A DNA stretch of 64,000 nucleotides from Myroides phaeus (GCF_009799805.1 NZ_CP047050.1:944001-1008000), one strand, 5' to 3'. Numbered from the stretch's first letter, positions 1 to 9,203 are shown. Program-made: numbers and translations. Notes: a model not told the origin generated them from the sequence alone.

Positions 1-1
1 G

Positions 2-796
2 TATTCACATATTGAAATACAAAATAAACAAGGACAAATAGGTGTAGATGAAGCAAGTGAAGTTCTTAAAAAACTTGCTTTAAAGTCATTTGAGGGTGGG
101 TACAAAATTATGATTATCTGGATGGCAGATAAAATGAATACAGAGGCGTCAAATAAATTATTAAAGCTATTAGAAGAACCACCTGCAAAGACATTATTCT
201 TATTGATAGCAGAGAATGTAAAGAACATTATCCAAACGATTTTATCAAGATGTCAAGTTCTTAACTTTCCTCCTATTAACAATCGTGAGATAGAAGAAGC
301 TTTGATTGTAAAACAACAATGTGATAGACAAGAAGCAGCTTTAATTGCTGGTCAAGCACAAGGAAGCTATAATAAGGCATTAAAATTATTACTCAATAAA
401 AATAGTACACAACCATACGAAAAATGGTTTGTTCAATGGGTACGTGCTGCTTTTAGAGCCAAGGGAAATGCTGCTGTAATTCAAGAGTTGATTGAATGGA
501 GTGAAGAATTAGCTGCTTTAGGTAGAGAACAACAAAAGCAATTTATTGAGTTTTGTATAGAACTGTTTAGACAAGCACTTTTAATCAATTACCAAACGCC
601 AAACTTAGTTTATTATAAAACAACAGTTGACAATTTTAAACTTGAAAAGTTTGCCCCTTTTGTCAATGGTGCTAATATTAATGACATTTATAAAGAATTG
701 TCAGATGCAATTTACCATATTGAACGAAATGGAAATGCGAAAATGATATTTACTGATTTATCAATTAAATTGACAAGACTAATTCATCGTAAATAA
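2..796 (+). CDS. holB: DNA polymerase III subunit delta' (C-terminal part)
   Basis: The frame is open to the left edge, so the N-terminus (including any Walker A motif) lies outside the window. What remains is an AAA+ clamp-loader subunit: a stretch reading ADKMNTEASNKLLKLLEEPP is the classic delta' sequence, followed by the SRC sensor-1 motif (ILSRCQVL) and a helical C-terminal collar domain. Delta' is part of the clamp loader that places the beta clamp on primed DNA. The gene ends just before a strong hairpin and is convergent with the helicase gene. The family call is firm; only the length is unknown. Confidence 0.93.
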   Translation, partial: YSHIEIQNKQGQIGVDEASEVLKKLALKSFEGGYKIMIIWMADKMNTEASNKLLKLLEEPPAKTLFLLIAENVKNIIQTILSRCQVLNFPPINNREIEEALIVKQQCDRQEAALIAGQAQGSYNKALKLLLNKNSTQPYEKWFVQWVRAAFRAKGNAAVIQELIEWSEELAALGREQQKQFIEFCIELFRQALLINYQTPNLVYYKTTVDNFKLEKFAPFVNGANINDIYKELSDAIYHIERNGNAKMIFTDLSIKLTRLIHRK

Positions 797-799
797 ACT

Positions 800-837
800 A
801 AAATAGGCCTTATGCATTGATACATAAGGCCTATTTT
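800..837. terminator. Bidirectional terminator between holB and helicase gene
   Basis: A perfect 15-bp inverted repeat (800-814 with 823-837, 8-nt loop) has A-rich and T-rich outer ends, so it can stop transcripts from both convergent genes. Confidence 0.85.
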
Positions 838-869
838 ATTTGATAGTATTAGTTCATCAAATTGTAATA

Positions 870-3161
870 TTACTCTTCACTTTCTTTCAAAGCATCTTTT
901 GCGCGTTGAAATAACTTTAATTCTTCCCAAGAATACAAGTCTTCTACTGTAGCTTTTATTTCTGATAAAGGTTTGTCCTTAAAAGTGATAAATAACTCTT
1001 CTAATTCATCTATTTTGTCTTTAGGAAGTATCTCATCAAGTTGAATCAAACCATCTCCTACCAGTTTACCTAAATGCGAATAGATAGTAGTAGGAACCAG
1101 TTTTCTGATTTCAGCAATCTCTTCTATGCTTTTCTTCTGTTTCCAGTATTCCAAAGTAATTGAAGTGGTAGATTTTTTCTTTTCCTTCTTCTCCCCTTTT
1201 TTTGTTGAGGAATATTTACTTACATCATCGTCTTCATCTAAATCTAATTGAGTATCTCTTAGTAAATTTGCAATATTAACTAAGTGGTTAATTTTGTATT
1301 CACTAATTTCTAATGAACGTAAATTTTCTTTAGAAATCTTCTTACCTTCTTCTAAGAGTTGTAACATTTTTTCAGCTTTTTTCATCTGAATGACTTGCTT
1401 CAATAAAGCGTCTTCTAAAACAACTAACTCTTCATAAAAACCTTTTAATTGTCGTTTTCCCTTAACTTGAGCAATGTTAAAAAGTAATTCAAAAACAAGG
1501 TGATCCATCATTGGAAAAAAGTACTGATAAGCTTTATTAACTCTTTCCTTTACGTGGGCAAACCTAAAATTCTCTTCATTAAATAAACATCTTAATTGAT
1601 GAACAAACTTCTCTGAATGAATAAGCATATCGTTCAAACTTTTGGTAGTTTTAATTGCCCATGGTTTAAAAGAATTCTTTTTACTACGATCTGTTTCTGC
1701 ATCATAAGTATGTATATGAGCATGCCAAAGCGTACCAAGATTAAACCAAGAATAGGTATCTATTAAAAAGTTTCTAAGGAAGTCTTTAGTTGCTAACTGC
1801 AATTCTTGTGTTAATCTATCTACAGTGGCTTTATTATTTGCATAGCTCATTACCTCTTCATCATTTACTAAACCATTCATCTGAATAGGAGAGAGTAAAA
1901 CTAAGCCTTCTAACGACCTTAATCTTGATAAAGCAACGTATGCTTGTCCAGGTAAGAAAACGCTTGATACATCAAGTACAGCTTTGTCAAAAGTAAGTCC
2001 TTGACTTTTGTGTACTGTTATTGCCCAAGCCAACTTCAATGGATAATGCGTAAACGTACCTAATACCTCTTCAACAATTTCTTTTGTATTAGGATCTACA
2101 GTATATTTTATATTCTCCCACTCGTATTTTTCAACTTCTATAGTTTCGTTTTCTTCGGGGAAATGAACAAAAATCTCATTGTTTGATAGTGATTTGACAA
2201 TCCCCATTTTTCCATTGTAAAATCGCTTTTCAGGAGAAATATCATTCTTTATAAATATAACTTGTGCTCCCACTTTTAAGCTCATATTAGCTTCTAATGG
2301 AAATAGTTTTTCAGGAAAATCACCAACAACATCTGGCTTAAATACAAACTCTTTTTTATCAATACCATCTAAAGCATCTTTATTAATTTTGTCTGCTTTA
2401 GTATTATGAGTAGTTAAAGTAATATATCCAGGATTATTCTTAATATCAAAATCAGTTTTGATAAACTTGTTTAGCAATTGAACATCTTGAGATGTTACTT
2501 GATTATTTCTTAAGTTATTTAATATCTGAATAAACTCTTGATCAGATTGTCTAAAGACTTTATCAAGTTCAATGTACAAGGGAGGAAATTGTCGCACAAC
2601 TTCTGAATGGAAAAAAAATACTCCTCCATAATAGCGTTGCAAAACATCCCATTCAGCTTGCTTGACAACTGGTGGTAATTGTAGTAAATCGCCAATAAAA
2701 AGGACTTGTACACCACCAAAAGGTTGTGGATTCTTTCTTATGCTTTGTAGCATAAAATTCATTGCGTCTAAAACATCAGCACGAAGCATACTAACTTCAT
2801 CAATAACTAATAAATCCATGTTCAAAAACAACGCTTTACGGACTCTACTCATACGCATATGACGCTTTAGAGAAAGCTTATTTTCAAACTTTATATTGTC
2901 TGTAAAAATGGGTGGATTCTTCGTATCTGGAACAAAAGCTGCGAATGGTAAATGAAAAAAGGAATGTATCGTTACACCCCCTGCATTTAATGCTGCAATT
3001 CCAGTAGGAGCAACAATAACAGCGTTTTTATGGGTGGTTTGTATGATTTCTTTTAATAAAGTAGTCTTCCCTGTACCCGCTTTTCCTGTTAAGAAAATAG
3101 ATCTATTTGTCTCATTAATGAACTGTAAAACAAATTTTGCTTCTTCTGAAAAGTTATTCAT
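870..3161 (-). CDS. PIF1/RecD-like ATP-dependent helicase with C-terminal HTH domain
   Basis: A 763-residue superfamily 1 helicase. Residues 26-33 (GKAGTGKT) are the Walker A loop. A Walker B motif (LLVIDEVSML), a QLPP motif (FIGDLLQLPP) and a late motif with AITVHKSQGLTFD and YVALSRLRSL complete the PIF1/RecD helicase core in roughly the first 450 residues. The C-terminal part is helical and charged, and about residues 670-760 resemble the winged-helix/HTH module (IEEIAEIRKLVPTTIYSHL) seen in flavobacterial members. PIF1-type enzymes unwind forked, RNA-DNA or G4 DNA 5' to 3'; the exact substrate here is not known. It is transcribed away from the predicted origin. Confidence 0.85.
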   Translation of the reverse strand: MNNFSEEAKFVLQFINETNRSIFLTGKAGTGKTTLLKEIIQTTHKNAVIVAPTGIAALNAGGVTIHSFFHLPFAAFVPDTKNPPIFTDNIKFENKLSLKRHMRMSRVRKALFLNMDLLVIDEVSMLRADVLDAMNFMLQSIRKNPQPFGGVQVLFIGDLLQLPPVVKQAEWDVLQRYYGGVFFFHSEVVRQFPPLYIELDKVFRQSDQEFIQILNNLRNNQVTSQDVQLLNKFIKTDFDIKNNPGYITLTTHNTKADKINKDALDGIDKKEFVFKPDVVGDFPEKLFPLEANMSLKVGAQVIFIKNDISPEKRFYNGKMGIVKSLSNNEIFVHFPEENETIEVEKYEWENIKYTVDPNTKEIVEEVLGTFTHYPLKLAWAITVHKSQGLTFDKAVLDVSSVFLPGQAYVALSRLRSLEGLVLLSPIQMNGLVNDEEVMSYANNKATVDRLTQELQLATKDFLRNFLIDTYSWFNLGTLWHAHIHTYDAETDRSKKNSFKPWAIKTTKSLNDMLIHSEKFVHQLRCLFNEENFRFAHVKERVNKAYQYFFPMMDHLVFELLFNIAQVKGKRQLKGFYEELVVLEDALLKQVIQMKKAEKMLQLLEEGKKISKENLRSLEISEYKINHLVNIANLLRDTQLDLDEDDDVSKYSSTKKGEKKEKKKSTTSITLEYWKQKKSIEEIAEIRKLVPTTIYSHLGKLVGDGLIQLDEILPKDKIDELEELFITFKDKPLSEIKATVEDLYSWEELKLFQRAKDALKESEE

Positions 3162-3207
3162 TTCTGATATTTTTTTACAAAATACAACAAATAAATAATT
3201 CTAAAAC

Positions 3208-3240
3208 AAAAAAATCCCATGCAATTGCATAGGATTTTTT
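3208..3240 (-). terminator. Terminator of the OmpH-like gene
   Basis: A hairpin with one C-A mismatch and an AATT loop lies just downstream of the OmpH stop codon. On the minus strand it ends in a run of T. Confidence 0.75.
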
Positions 3241-3255
3241 AATTATATAAAACTA

Positions 3256-3852
3256 TTATTTAGTTTCTTCTTTTTTCTCTGCAGCTGGAACTGCTGGTTC
3301 ATCAATCTTAGTTGCTGCTGATGTACCTTTATATTTAGCGTTAAGCTCTTTTAAGATAGATTCAGTAATATCATACTGCTCTTTTCCATAAATAACTGTA
3401 GAAGCCTCTTCTGTGTTGAATACATAGTCTAAATTGTTCTTTTTAGCGTATTCAGAAATATATTCTTTTACTTTCTTTACAACAGAATCAATTTCTTGTC
3501 CACTCTCCATTTGTAGAGATTGAACCATTGCTTGTTGTTGATATTGTAATTGTTGTTCTTTCTTTTGTAATTCAGCTGCTTTTTGTTCTGCCCACGCCTG
3601 ACCTTTTTGACGAGCATTAGCTTGGAAGCTTTGAACTTCTTGTTGGAACTTAGCGATATCTGCTTCTAAACTTTTACCTTTTTCTTCAGATTGAATTTTA
3701 TATTTAGATTCTACGTCTTTTACTTCTTCGTATTCTTTCATCAGTTTAGACGAATCTACATAAGCCGTTTTAAATTCAACAGCAGCATTTGAATTATTGT
3801 TGCAAGAAAATAATAATCCTGCGAACCCTAACATTAAAATTGTTTTTTTCAT
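3256..3852 (-). CDS. OmpH/Skp family periplasmic chaperone lipoprotein
   Basis: A 198-residue protein. The N-terminus has a lipoprotein signal (hydrophobic stretch then LLFSC, Cys at about residue 17). The body is a long charged, glutamine-rich coiled coil (about 45-125) typical of Skp/OmpH, which escorts outer-membrane proteins across the periplasm. The C-terminal tail is rich in Lys, Glu, Pro and Ala. A lipid anchor differs from the soluble E. coli Skp but is common in Bacteroidetes. The gene has its own terminator and an A+T-rich upstream region, so it is probably monocistronic. Confidence 0.85.
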   Translation of the reverse strand: MKKTILMLGFAGLLFSCNNNSNAAVEFKTAYVDSSKLMKEYEEVKDVESKYKIQSEEKGKSLEADIAKFQQEVQSFQANARQKGQAWAEQKAAELQKKEQQLQYQQQAMVQSLQMESGQEIDSVVKKVKEYISEYAKKNNLDYVFNTEEASTVIYGKEQYDITESILKELNAKYKGTSAATKIDEPAVPAAEKKEETK

Positions 3853-4103
3853 TTTCGATTTTTTAAACCTCTTGTAAAAGTAATAAAACTTTTAAAGTAT
3901 TATGTAATTATTTTAACTATAAACAAATCCTATAGATATAAGTTTTTTAATCAATGTTCTATATCTAAAACAATCTTTTTTAAAGCGATTTAAGACAGTA
4001 TTAAAAAAGTAGACTCTTATTGTATACAAATAGACACATTCTACCCTTAAAATCACTCTAATTACTAATTTACTCTTTTTTAATCTAAATTGACTTGCGA
4101 AAA

Positions 4104-4955
4104 CTAAATTGTTTTCTTTAAAGAATAAATTAAAGAAGAATATTCTAAATTACGTCTTGCTTCAATATTTGATTTCAATCCAACTGAAAAAGCTTTTAGC
4201 CAATTCTTTTTTCCGTGTTTAATTTCTTCAGATAAAAGAGAAACATAAAAACTATCAAATAGCATTGGATAGGTATCCTGTAAAATAAATCCGAAAGGAT
4301 TAAATAATAAAGGAATTGATTGTTGAGAAAAATGCCATAGATGTCGTGGAACATCATAAGCTGCCCAATGCTTTCCATAATATTGAGCATCGTAAGATTT
4401 ATAATTAGGAACAGCTATTATTAAAATACCGTTCGGCTTTAATAATCTATAAAGTTCTTTTATTTGATTTTCTAAATCGGGTACATGTTCTAAAACATGC
4501 CATAAAGTAATAACATCTAATGTCCCCTCTTCTATACTTTTTGTATCTTCTACAATTGATACTCCCTTCTCTTCGGCTAATTTTCTTGCACCCAAATTTG
4601 GTTCATAACCTACTACATTCCAATTTCTATTTTTAGCTGCTGCTAAAAAATCACCAGTTCCACATCCTATATCTAAAAGGTTTCCTTTAGACTCTTTTAT
4701 AGATTCTAATAAATTCAATTTATTTTGAATAGCCTTTCTTTTGATAGTTTGATATACTTTTTCAAAAAAGGTAGTCTTCTTATCTGTATGTGAAATATAA
4801 TTTTCACTCTCATAATATTTTCCTAACTCTTCAGATTTAGGTTGAGGAATTGTTTTTAATAGATGATAAGATGGATCTAAATACAGTTCAAATTTTTCAT
4901 TAGAGACGGAATAATCTTCTACTTCTAAAAATTTAATATTGGATTCTATCTGCAT
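4104..4955 (-). CDS. Class I SAM-dependent methyltransferase
   Basis: A 283-residue protein with SAM-binding motif I at about residues 95-105 (LLDIGCGTGDFLAAA), an acidic residue after strand 2 (VVGYEPN), a motif ITLWHVLEHVPD and a post-motif region with LKPNGILIIAVPN. The following GKHWAAYDVPRHLWHF is a hallmark of the Methyltransf_23 type that often modifies small molecules, sugars or quinones. The substrate cannot be read from the sequence. Its neighbours are unrelated, so context gives no help. Confidence 0.85.
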   Translation of the reverse strand: MQIESNIKFLEVEDYSVSNEKFELYLDPSYHLLKTIPQPKSEELGKYYESENYISHTDKKTTFFEKVYQTIKRKAIQNKLNLLESIKESKGNLLDIGCGTGDFLAAAKNRNWNVVGYEPNLGARKLAEEKGVSIVEDTKSIEEGTLDVITLWHVLEHVPDLENQIKELYRLLKPNGILIIAVPNYKSYDAQYYGKHWAAYDVPRHLWHFSQQSIPLLFNPFGFILQDTYPMLFDSFYVSLLSEEIKHGKKNWLKAFSVGLKSNIEARRNLEYSSLIYSLKKTI

Positions 4956-5350
4956 TTTTCAAGTTTTAAAACATCAACAAATATAATCAAGATAATGCCA
5001 TATTAAAGTTTAAATATTATTATTCTCTATTTAGATAAGAATAATACTTCATCATACTTTCTGTTTTTAAATCAAATATTAAAAGACAGTCGATATATAA
5101 AAAGGTAAAATGAAGTATGAAAAAGATATTCTATAGAATATAAAAACTATCTTTTCTATTTTCTATTAAACATACAAGGGATATAATCTATACCTACTTT
5201 ATGATTTAAATAATACAATTACTTGTCTCATAAACTACCTTTAATTCTATAAAAGATTGCTACCATAATTACAGCATTTATATTGGATAACTACAATTAC
5301 AATTTATAGAAAACGAAGTAAAGATAGTTTTCTTTTGAAACGAATAGAAA
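4956..5350. other. A+T-rich intergenic region, no gene seen
   Basis: About 395 bases between the methyltransferase start and the mnmG terminator. I see no open frame with family features, no tRNA and no long repeat; it presumably holds the methyltransferase promoter. Confidence 0.6.
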
Positions 5351-5383
5351 TAAAAAAAGGGTGTTCCACGTGGAACACCCTTT
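5351..5383 (-). terminator. mnmG terminator whose stem contains a parS site
   Basis: A perfect 28-base palindrome (5356-5383) lies 16 bases beyond the mnmG stop codon and is followed on the minus strand by a run of seven T, the layout of an intrinsic terminator. Its central 16 bases (5362-5377) are a perfect parS-like palindrome. Confidence 0.85.
5362..5377. other. parS site 1 (ParB-binding palindrome)
   Basis: TGTTCCACGTGGAACA, a perfect 16-bp palindrome. The known Spo0J/ParB site consensus is TGTTNCACGTGAAACA, so it differs only in having G for A at position 11. It forms the heart of the mnmG terminator stem. Confidence 0.85.
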
Positions 5384-5399
5384 ACTATATAATAAGATT

Positions 5400-7277
5400 T
5401 TATCTTCCCATATGTATTAATAAAATAGAAACATCGGTTGGTGTTACACCACTGATACGTGAAGCCTGAGAAATTGTAATAGGTTTAATCTTTTTCAATT
5501 TCTCTCTTGATTCAAAGGATAATGATACTATTTTATCGTAATCAAAATTGCTTGGAATCTTAACATCTTCTAACCTTGTTAACTTATCTGCATTAGATTT
5601 TTCCTTCTCAATATAGCCAGAATATTTAACTTGAATCTCTGCTTGTTCTAAAATCTCTTGATCTAAATCATGCTCTTCAATATATTCTTTTACTTTTTTA
5701 AACTTCAATATATCGCCTAATTCTATTTGAGGACGAGAGAAAACTTTAAACATTTTATCAGGTTGACTCATTAAAGAAGAACCTTTCTCCTCTAAAATAG
5801 GATTTGCCTCTTCAGTTTTTACACTCGTTTCTTTAAAGAATTGAACGAAGCTCTCTGATTCTTCACGTTTAAATTCCATTCGTCTTAGACGTTGTTCTGA
5901 AGCTAATCCAAGTTCAAAACTCTTAGGTGTTAATCTAAAGTCAGCATTATCTTGGCGAAGTAAAGTTCTATACTCTGCTCTTGAAGTAAACATTCTATAT
6001 GGTTCTTCAGTTCCTTTAGTAATTAAGTCGTCAATTAAAACTCCAATATAAGCTTCATCTCTTCTTAAGATAAAAGGTTCCTTACCATTAACTTTCAAAT
6101 GTGCATTCATACCCGCCATTAAGCCTTGCGCAGCTGCCTCTTCATACCCAGTTGTACCATTGATCTGTCCAGCGAAAAATAATCCATCTACAAGCTTAGT
6201 TTCTAAAGTATGTTTCAACTGTGTAGGTGGAAAATAATCATACTCTATAGCATACCCAGGTCTAAATATCTTAGCGTTTTCAAATCCTGCTACTGAACGT
6301 AATGCTTTTATTTGAACCTCTTCTGGTAAAGAAGTAGAGAAACCATTTACATATATTTCACATGTATTCCATCCTTCTGGTTCTACGAAAATTTGATGTC
6401 TATCTTTATCAGCAAAACGATTAATCTTATCTTCAATAGAAGGACAATAACGTGGTCCTATACTTTTAATTCTACCTGTAAACATTGGAGAACGATCAAA
6501 CCCTTCTCTTAGTAACTCGTGAACCAAAGGAGAAGTATAAGTCATATGACAGTCTCTTTGTTCAACTAATGGTTTTGTAACATCTAAATAAGAAAACTTC
6601 GCAGGATTCTCATCTCCAGGTTGCGCTTCCATTTTAGTATAATCTAAAGAACGACCATCTACTCTTGGAGGAGTTCCCGTCTTCATTCTACCAGAAACAA
6701 AACCTGCTTTAACAAGATCTTCTGTAATTCCATATGCAGCACTCTCTCCTGCTCTACCACCACCAAATTGTTTTTCTCCGATGTGAATCAAACCATTTAA
6801 GAAAGTACCATTAGTTAGAATAACTGTTTTAGCTTTTATCTCAATACCAAGATTCGTAACTACTCCTTCAATACGTTCGTTCTTTATAATCAATGAACGA
6901 ACCATATCTTGATAAAAATCTAAATTTGGTGTTCCTTCTAACATTAATCGCCATAACTCAGCAAATCTCATACGATCAGACTGAACCCTTGGAGACCACA
7001 TAGCAGGACCTTTAGATTTATTCAGCATTTTAAATTGTATTGCAGTCTTGTCAGAAACAATACCTGAGTAACCACCCAAAGCATCAATCTCACGAACAAT
7101 CTGTCCTTTTGCAATTCCTCCCATAGCAGGATTACAAGACATTTGTGCAATATTTTGTAAACTCATTGTAATCAATAGAGTCTTTGATCCCATATTTGCA
7201 GCAGCAGCAGCAGCTTCTGAACCAGCATGCCCTCCTCCTACAACTATAACATCATATGTATCTTGAAATATACTCAT
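5400..7277 (-). CDS. mnmG: tRNA uridine-34 5-carboxymethylaminomethyl synthesis enzyme MnmG (GidA)
   Basis: A 625-residue FAD protein that with MnmE modifies U34 of several tRNAs. The N-terminal Rossmann motif GGGHAGSEAA is at residues 14-23 and the conserved CNPAMGGIAKG at about 48-58. The GTTGYEEAAAQGL region and a helical C-terminal domain ending near ISGVTPTDVSILLIHMGR complete the family. The length is usual. It lies 37 bases after ybeY, probably in one transcript, and that gap holds most of two parS sites. mnmG next to oriC is a classic arrangement in bacteria. Confidence 0.97.
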   Translation of the reverse strand: MSIFQDTYDVIVVGGGHAGSEAAAAAANMGSKTLLITMSLQNIAQMSCNPAMGGIAKGQIVREIDALGGYSGIVSDKTAIQFKMLNKSKGPAMWSPRVQSDRMRFAELWRLMLEGTPNLDFYQDMVRSLIIKNERIEGVVTNLGIEIKAKTVILTNGTFLNGLIHIGEKQFGGGRAGESAAYGITEDLVKAGFVSGRMKTGTPPRVDGRSLDYTKMEAQPGDENPAKFSYLDVTKPLVEQRDCHMTYTSPLVHELLREGFDRSPMFTGRIKSIGPRYCPSIEDKINRFADKDRHQIFVEPEGWNTCEIYVNGFSTSLPEEVQIKALRSVAGFENAKIFRPGYAIEYDYFPPTQLKHTLETKLVDGLFFAGQINGTTGYEEAAAQGLMAGMNAHLKVNGKEPFILRRDEAYIGVLIDDLITKGTEEPYRMFTSRAEYRTLLRQDNADFRLTPKSFELGLASEQRLRRMEFKREESESFVQFFKETSVKTEEANPILEEKGSSLMSQPDKMFKVFSRPQIELGDILKFKKVKEYIEEHDLDQEILEQAEIQVKYSGYIEKEKSNADKLTRLEDVKIPSNFDYDKIVSLSFESREKLKKIKPITISQASRISGVTPTDVSILLIHMGR

Positions 7278-7293
7278 TGTTCCACGTGAAACA
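7278..7293. other. parS site 2, abutting the mnmG start codon
   Basis: TGTTCCACGTGAAACA matches the Bacillus Spo0J/ParB parS consensus at all specified positions. The minus-strand ATG of mnmG is at 7275-7277, so the site occupies the place of the ribosome-binding region of that gene. Confidence 0.88.
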
Positions 7294-7314
7294 TTAAATT
7301 AATAAATATAAATA

Positions 7315-7734
7315 CTATTGTTCCACGTGGAACATAGCCATTTTTTCTTCTTCTTTTGAACGCATAAGTTTAGAATCCTCATCAGTCTTATCCTTATAAC
7401 CACAGTAATGCAGTATACCATGACACATCACTCTTAAAAGCTCTGTGCTAAACTCAACGTTAAAATCTTTTGCATTATCTCGCACCCTTTCCACAGATAA
7501 GAATATATCACCAGAAATAATTTTACCCTCAGTATAATCAAAACTAATAATATCAGTAAGAGTGTCATGATCTAAATATTCTACATTAATATTATGTAAA
7601 TACTCATCATCACAGAAAATATAACTAATCTCTCCCAGATAAAAACCTTCTGAAGCAATAATGGATTCAATCCATTCTTCATACAGGTTTTCGTTATCTA
7701 ATTGAAAATCAGACTCGTAGTTAAATGAAATCAT
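7315..7734 (-). CDS. ybeY: Endoribonuclease YbeY (rRNA maturation)
   Basis: A 139-residue zinc-dependent RNase involved in 16S rRNA 3'-end processing. The signature HGILHYCGYKD (residues 105-115) has the first two His ligands, while the third ligand position of the canonical HxxxHxxxxxH motif is Asp115. This GYKD form is, from memory, usual in Bacteroidetes. The last codons overlap parS site 3, giving the C-terminal peptide MFHVEQ. The gene probably starts a ybeY-mnmG operon from a TAnnTTTG promoter about 30 bases upstream. Confidence 0.93.
   Translation of the reverse strand: MISFNYESDFQLDNENLYEEWIESIIASEGFYLGEISYIFCDDEYLHNINVEYLDHDTLTDIISFDYTEGKIISGDIFLSVERVRDNAKDFNVEFSTELLRVMCHGILHYCGYKDKTDEDSKLMRSKEEEKMAMFHVEQ
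7319..7334. other. parS site 3, inside the 3' end of ybeY
   Basis: TGTTCCACGTGGAACA is identical to site 1. Read on the minus strand it supplies codons for Phe-His-Val-Glu-Gln just before the ybeY stop. Confidence 0.87.
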
Positions 7735-7761
7735 GTTTTTCTATCTAAAATATAATACGAG

Positions 7762-7769
7762 CAAAGGTA
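7762..7769 (-). promoter_or_regulatory. Putative -7 box for ybeY-mnmG
   Basis: The minus strand reads TACCTTTG, an exact Bacteroidetes TAnnTTTG box, about 28 bases before the ybeY start. I see no clear -33 TTG at the usual distance. Confidence 0.5.
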
Positions 7770-8189
7770 CAATGAAAAATAAAAAGTAAACTTAATTTGC
7801 TCACAAAAAATAATATTTTTCAAAATATAAATTAGTGAGATTCAAAGCTTAATCTCACACTTTAAAATTAATGATCCAGATTTTCTCATATTTAAAATCA
7901 AACTTTAAAATATTTTAAATATTCAATTCTGAAAGCTACTATACAAATAGAAAAGAGCTCAAATATTGGATAATTACTAAAAAAATAAAATAATTTTAGA
8001 ATAACAAAAAATTCAAAATTTCTAAAAATCAACTGTCACAAAAATACAATTAAAAATTAAGATATTATAATTTAAAAAAAACTATCCCATTACTACCACT
8101 CAAGCATTAATTGACAATAATACTCACCTACTCTTCTATACAATCAAAATAACTTTACAATGTTTTACTCAACACTTTCTATTCAAAAA
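7770..8189. other. A/C-rich non-coding flank of the origin
   Basis: No gene is visible. The plus strand is strongly purine-A and C biased: in 8041-8160 I count 23 C against 3 G. This matches a lagging-strand template on the left arm of an origin. Confidence 0.6.
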
Positions 8190-9115
8190 ATAAAAAGCAC
8201 TTAAAAACAGTTTAAAGTAAACAGTATAATTTTTCACATCTGAACATCTGATCAGAAAAAATTAGAATATTCAAATTATGGAGAGCACTTAAAAAAATAC
8301 TACGAAAAAGTAACTTCGTATAATTTTCATATCTGAGCATCTGATCAGAAAAAAACAAAATATCAAAAATATACAGAGCACTTAAAAAAGTACTACGAAA
8401 AAGTAACTTCGTATAATTTTCATATCTGAACATCTGATCAGAAAAAATTAGAATATTCAAATTATGGAGAACACTTAAAAAATTTCTACGAAAAAATAAG
8501 TCTATATAATTTTCATATCTGAACATCTGATCAGAAAAAATTAGAATATTCAAATTACGGAGCATCGCTAAAAAATTGCTACGAAAAAAATAACGTCGTA
8601 TAATTTTCATATCTAAACGACTGATCAGAAAAAATTAAAATATTCAAATTACGGAGCATCGCTAAAAAATTTCTACGAAAAAATAAGTCTATATAATTTT
8701 CATATCTGAACGACTGATCAGAAAAAAACAAAATATTCAAATTATGGAGCATCGCAAAAATAATGCTTCAAAAAAAATACTCTATGTAATTTTCATATCT
8801 GAACGACTGATCAGAAAAAAACAAAATATTCAAATTATGGAGCATCGCAAAAATAATGCTTCAAAAAAAATACTCAATGTAATTTTCATATCTGAACGAC
8901 TGATCAGAAAAAACAAAATATTCAAATTATGGAGCATCGCAAAAATAATGCTTCAAAAAAAATACTCTATGTAATTTTCATATCTGACCAGATCTATTAA
9001 ACAAACTTAAATATCGAAAATATAGAGAGTCCTAAAAAAGTACTACGAAAAAATAGCTCCATATAAATTTCATATCTGACCAGATCTATTAAACAAACTT
9101 AAATATCGAAAATAT
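8190..9115. repeat. Tandem array of a 93-bp non-coding repeat beside oriC
   Basis: Units start at 8235, 8328, 8421, 8514, 8608, 8701, 8794, 8887, 8979 and 9071 (the last partial, about 45 bases), with a decayed fragment before the first. Unit lengths are 93, 93, 93, 94, 93, 93, 93, 92 and 92. Each begins CATATCTGA (first copy CACATCTGA). Units 1-8 carry the 8-bp palindrome CTGATCAG; units 1-4 have ACATCTGATCAG and units 5-8 have CGACTGATCAG. Units 6 and 7 differ at one base and unit 8 has one A less, so the array has expanded recently. Units 9-10 have diverged (CCAGATCTATT). Units 1 and 2 end in a small hairpin (TACGAA, 8-nt loop, TTCGTA). Function is unknown. Confidence 0.92.
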
Positions 9116-9137
9116 CTCCTCTTTCTAAAATAGAAAA

Positions 9138-9153
9138 TGTTCGTCGTGGAACA
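9138..9153. other. Degenerate parS-like site
   Basis: TGTTCGTCGTGGAACA matches parS sites 1 and 3 at 14 of 16 positions; the two changes are at positions 6 and 7 near the centre, so ParB binding may be weak. It sits between the repeat array and the DnaA boxes. Confidence 0.5.
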
Positions 9154-9203
9154 TTACAAACAATACTTCCTTCAATCAAAAAACAACATTTAAAAAATTT
9201 GAG

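Noticed and set aside
8212..8974. Reading frames of 132 (minus) and 76 (plus) residues
   Set aside because: They are translations of the 93-bp repeat, whose length is a multiple of three, in two opposite directions. No ribosome-binding or family feature.
8235..9115. CRISPR array
   Set aside because: The unit is 93 bp and directly tandem with no unique spacers; no cas genes.
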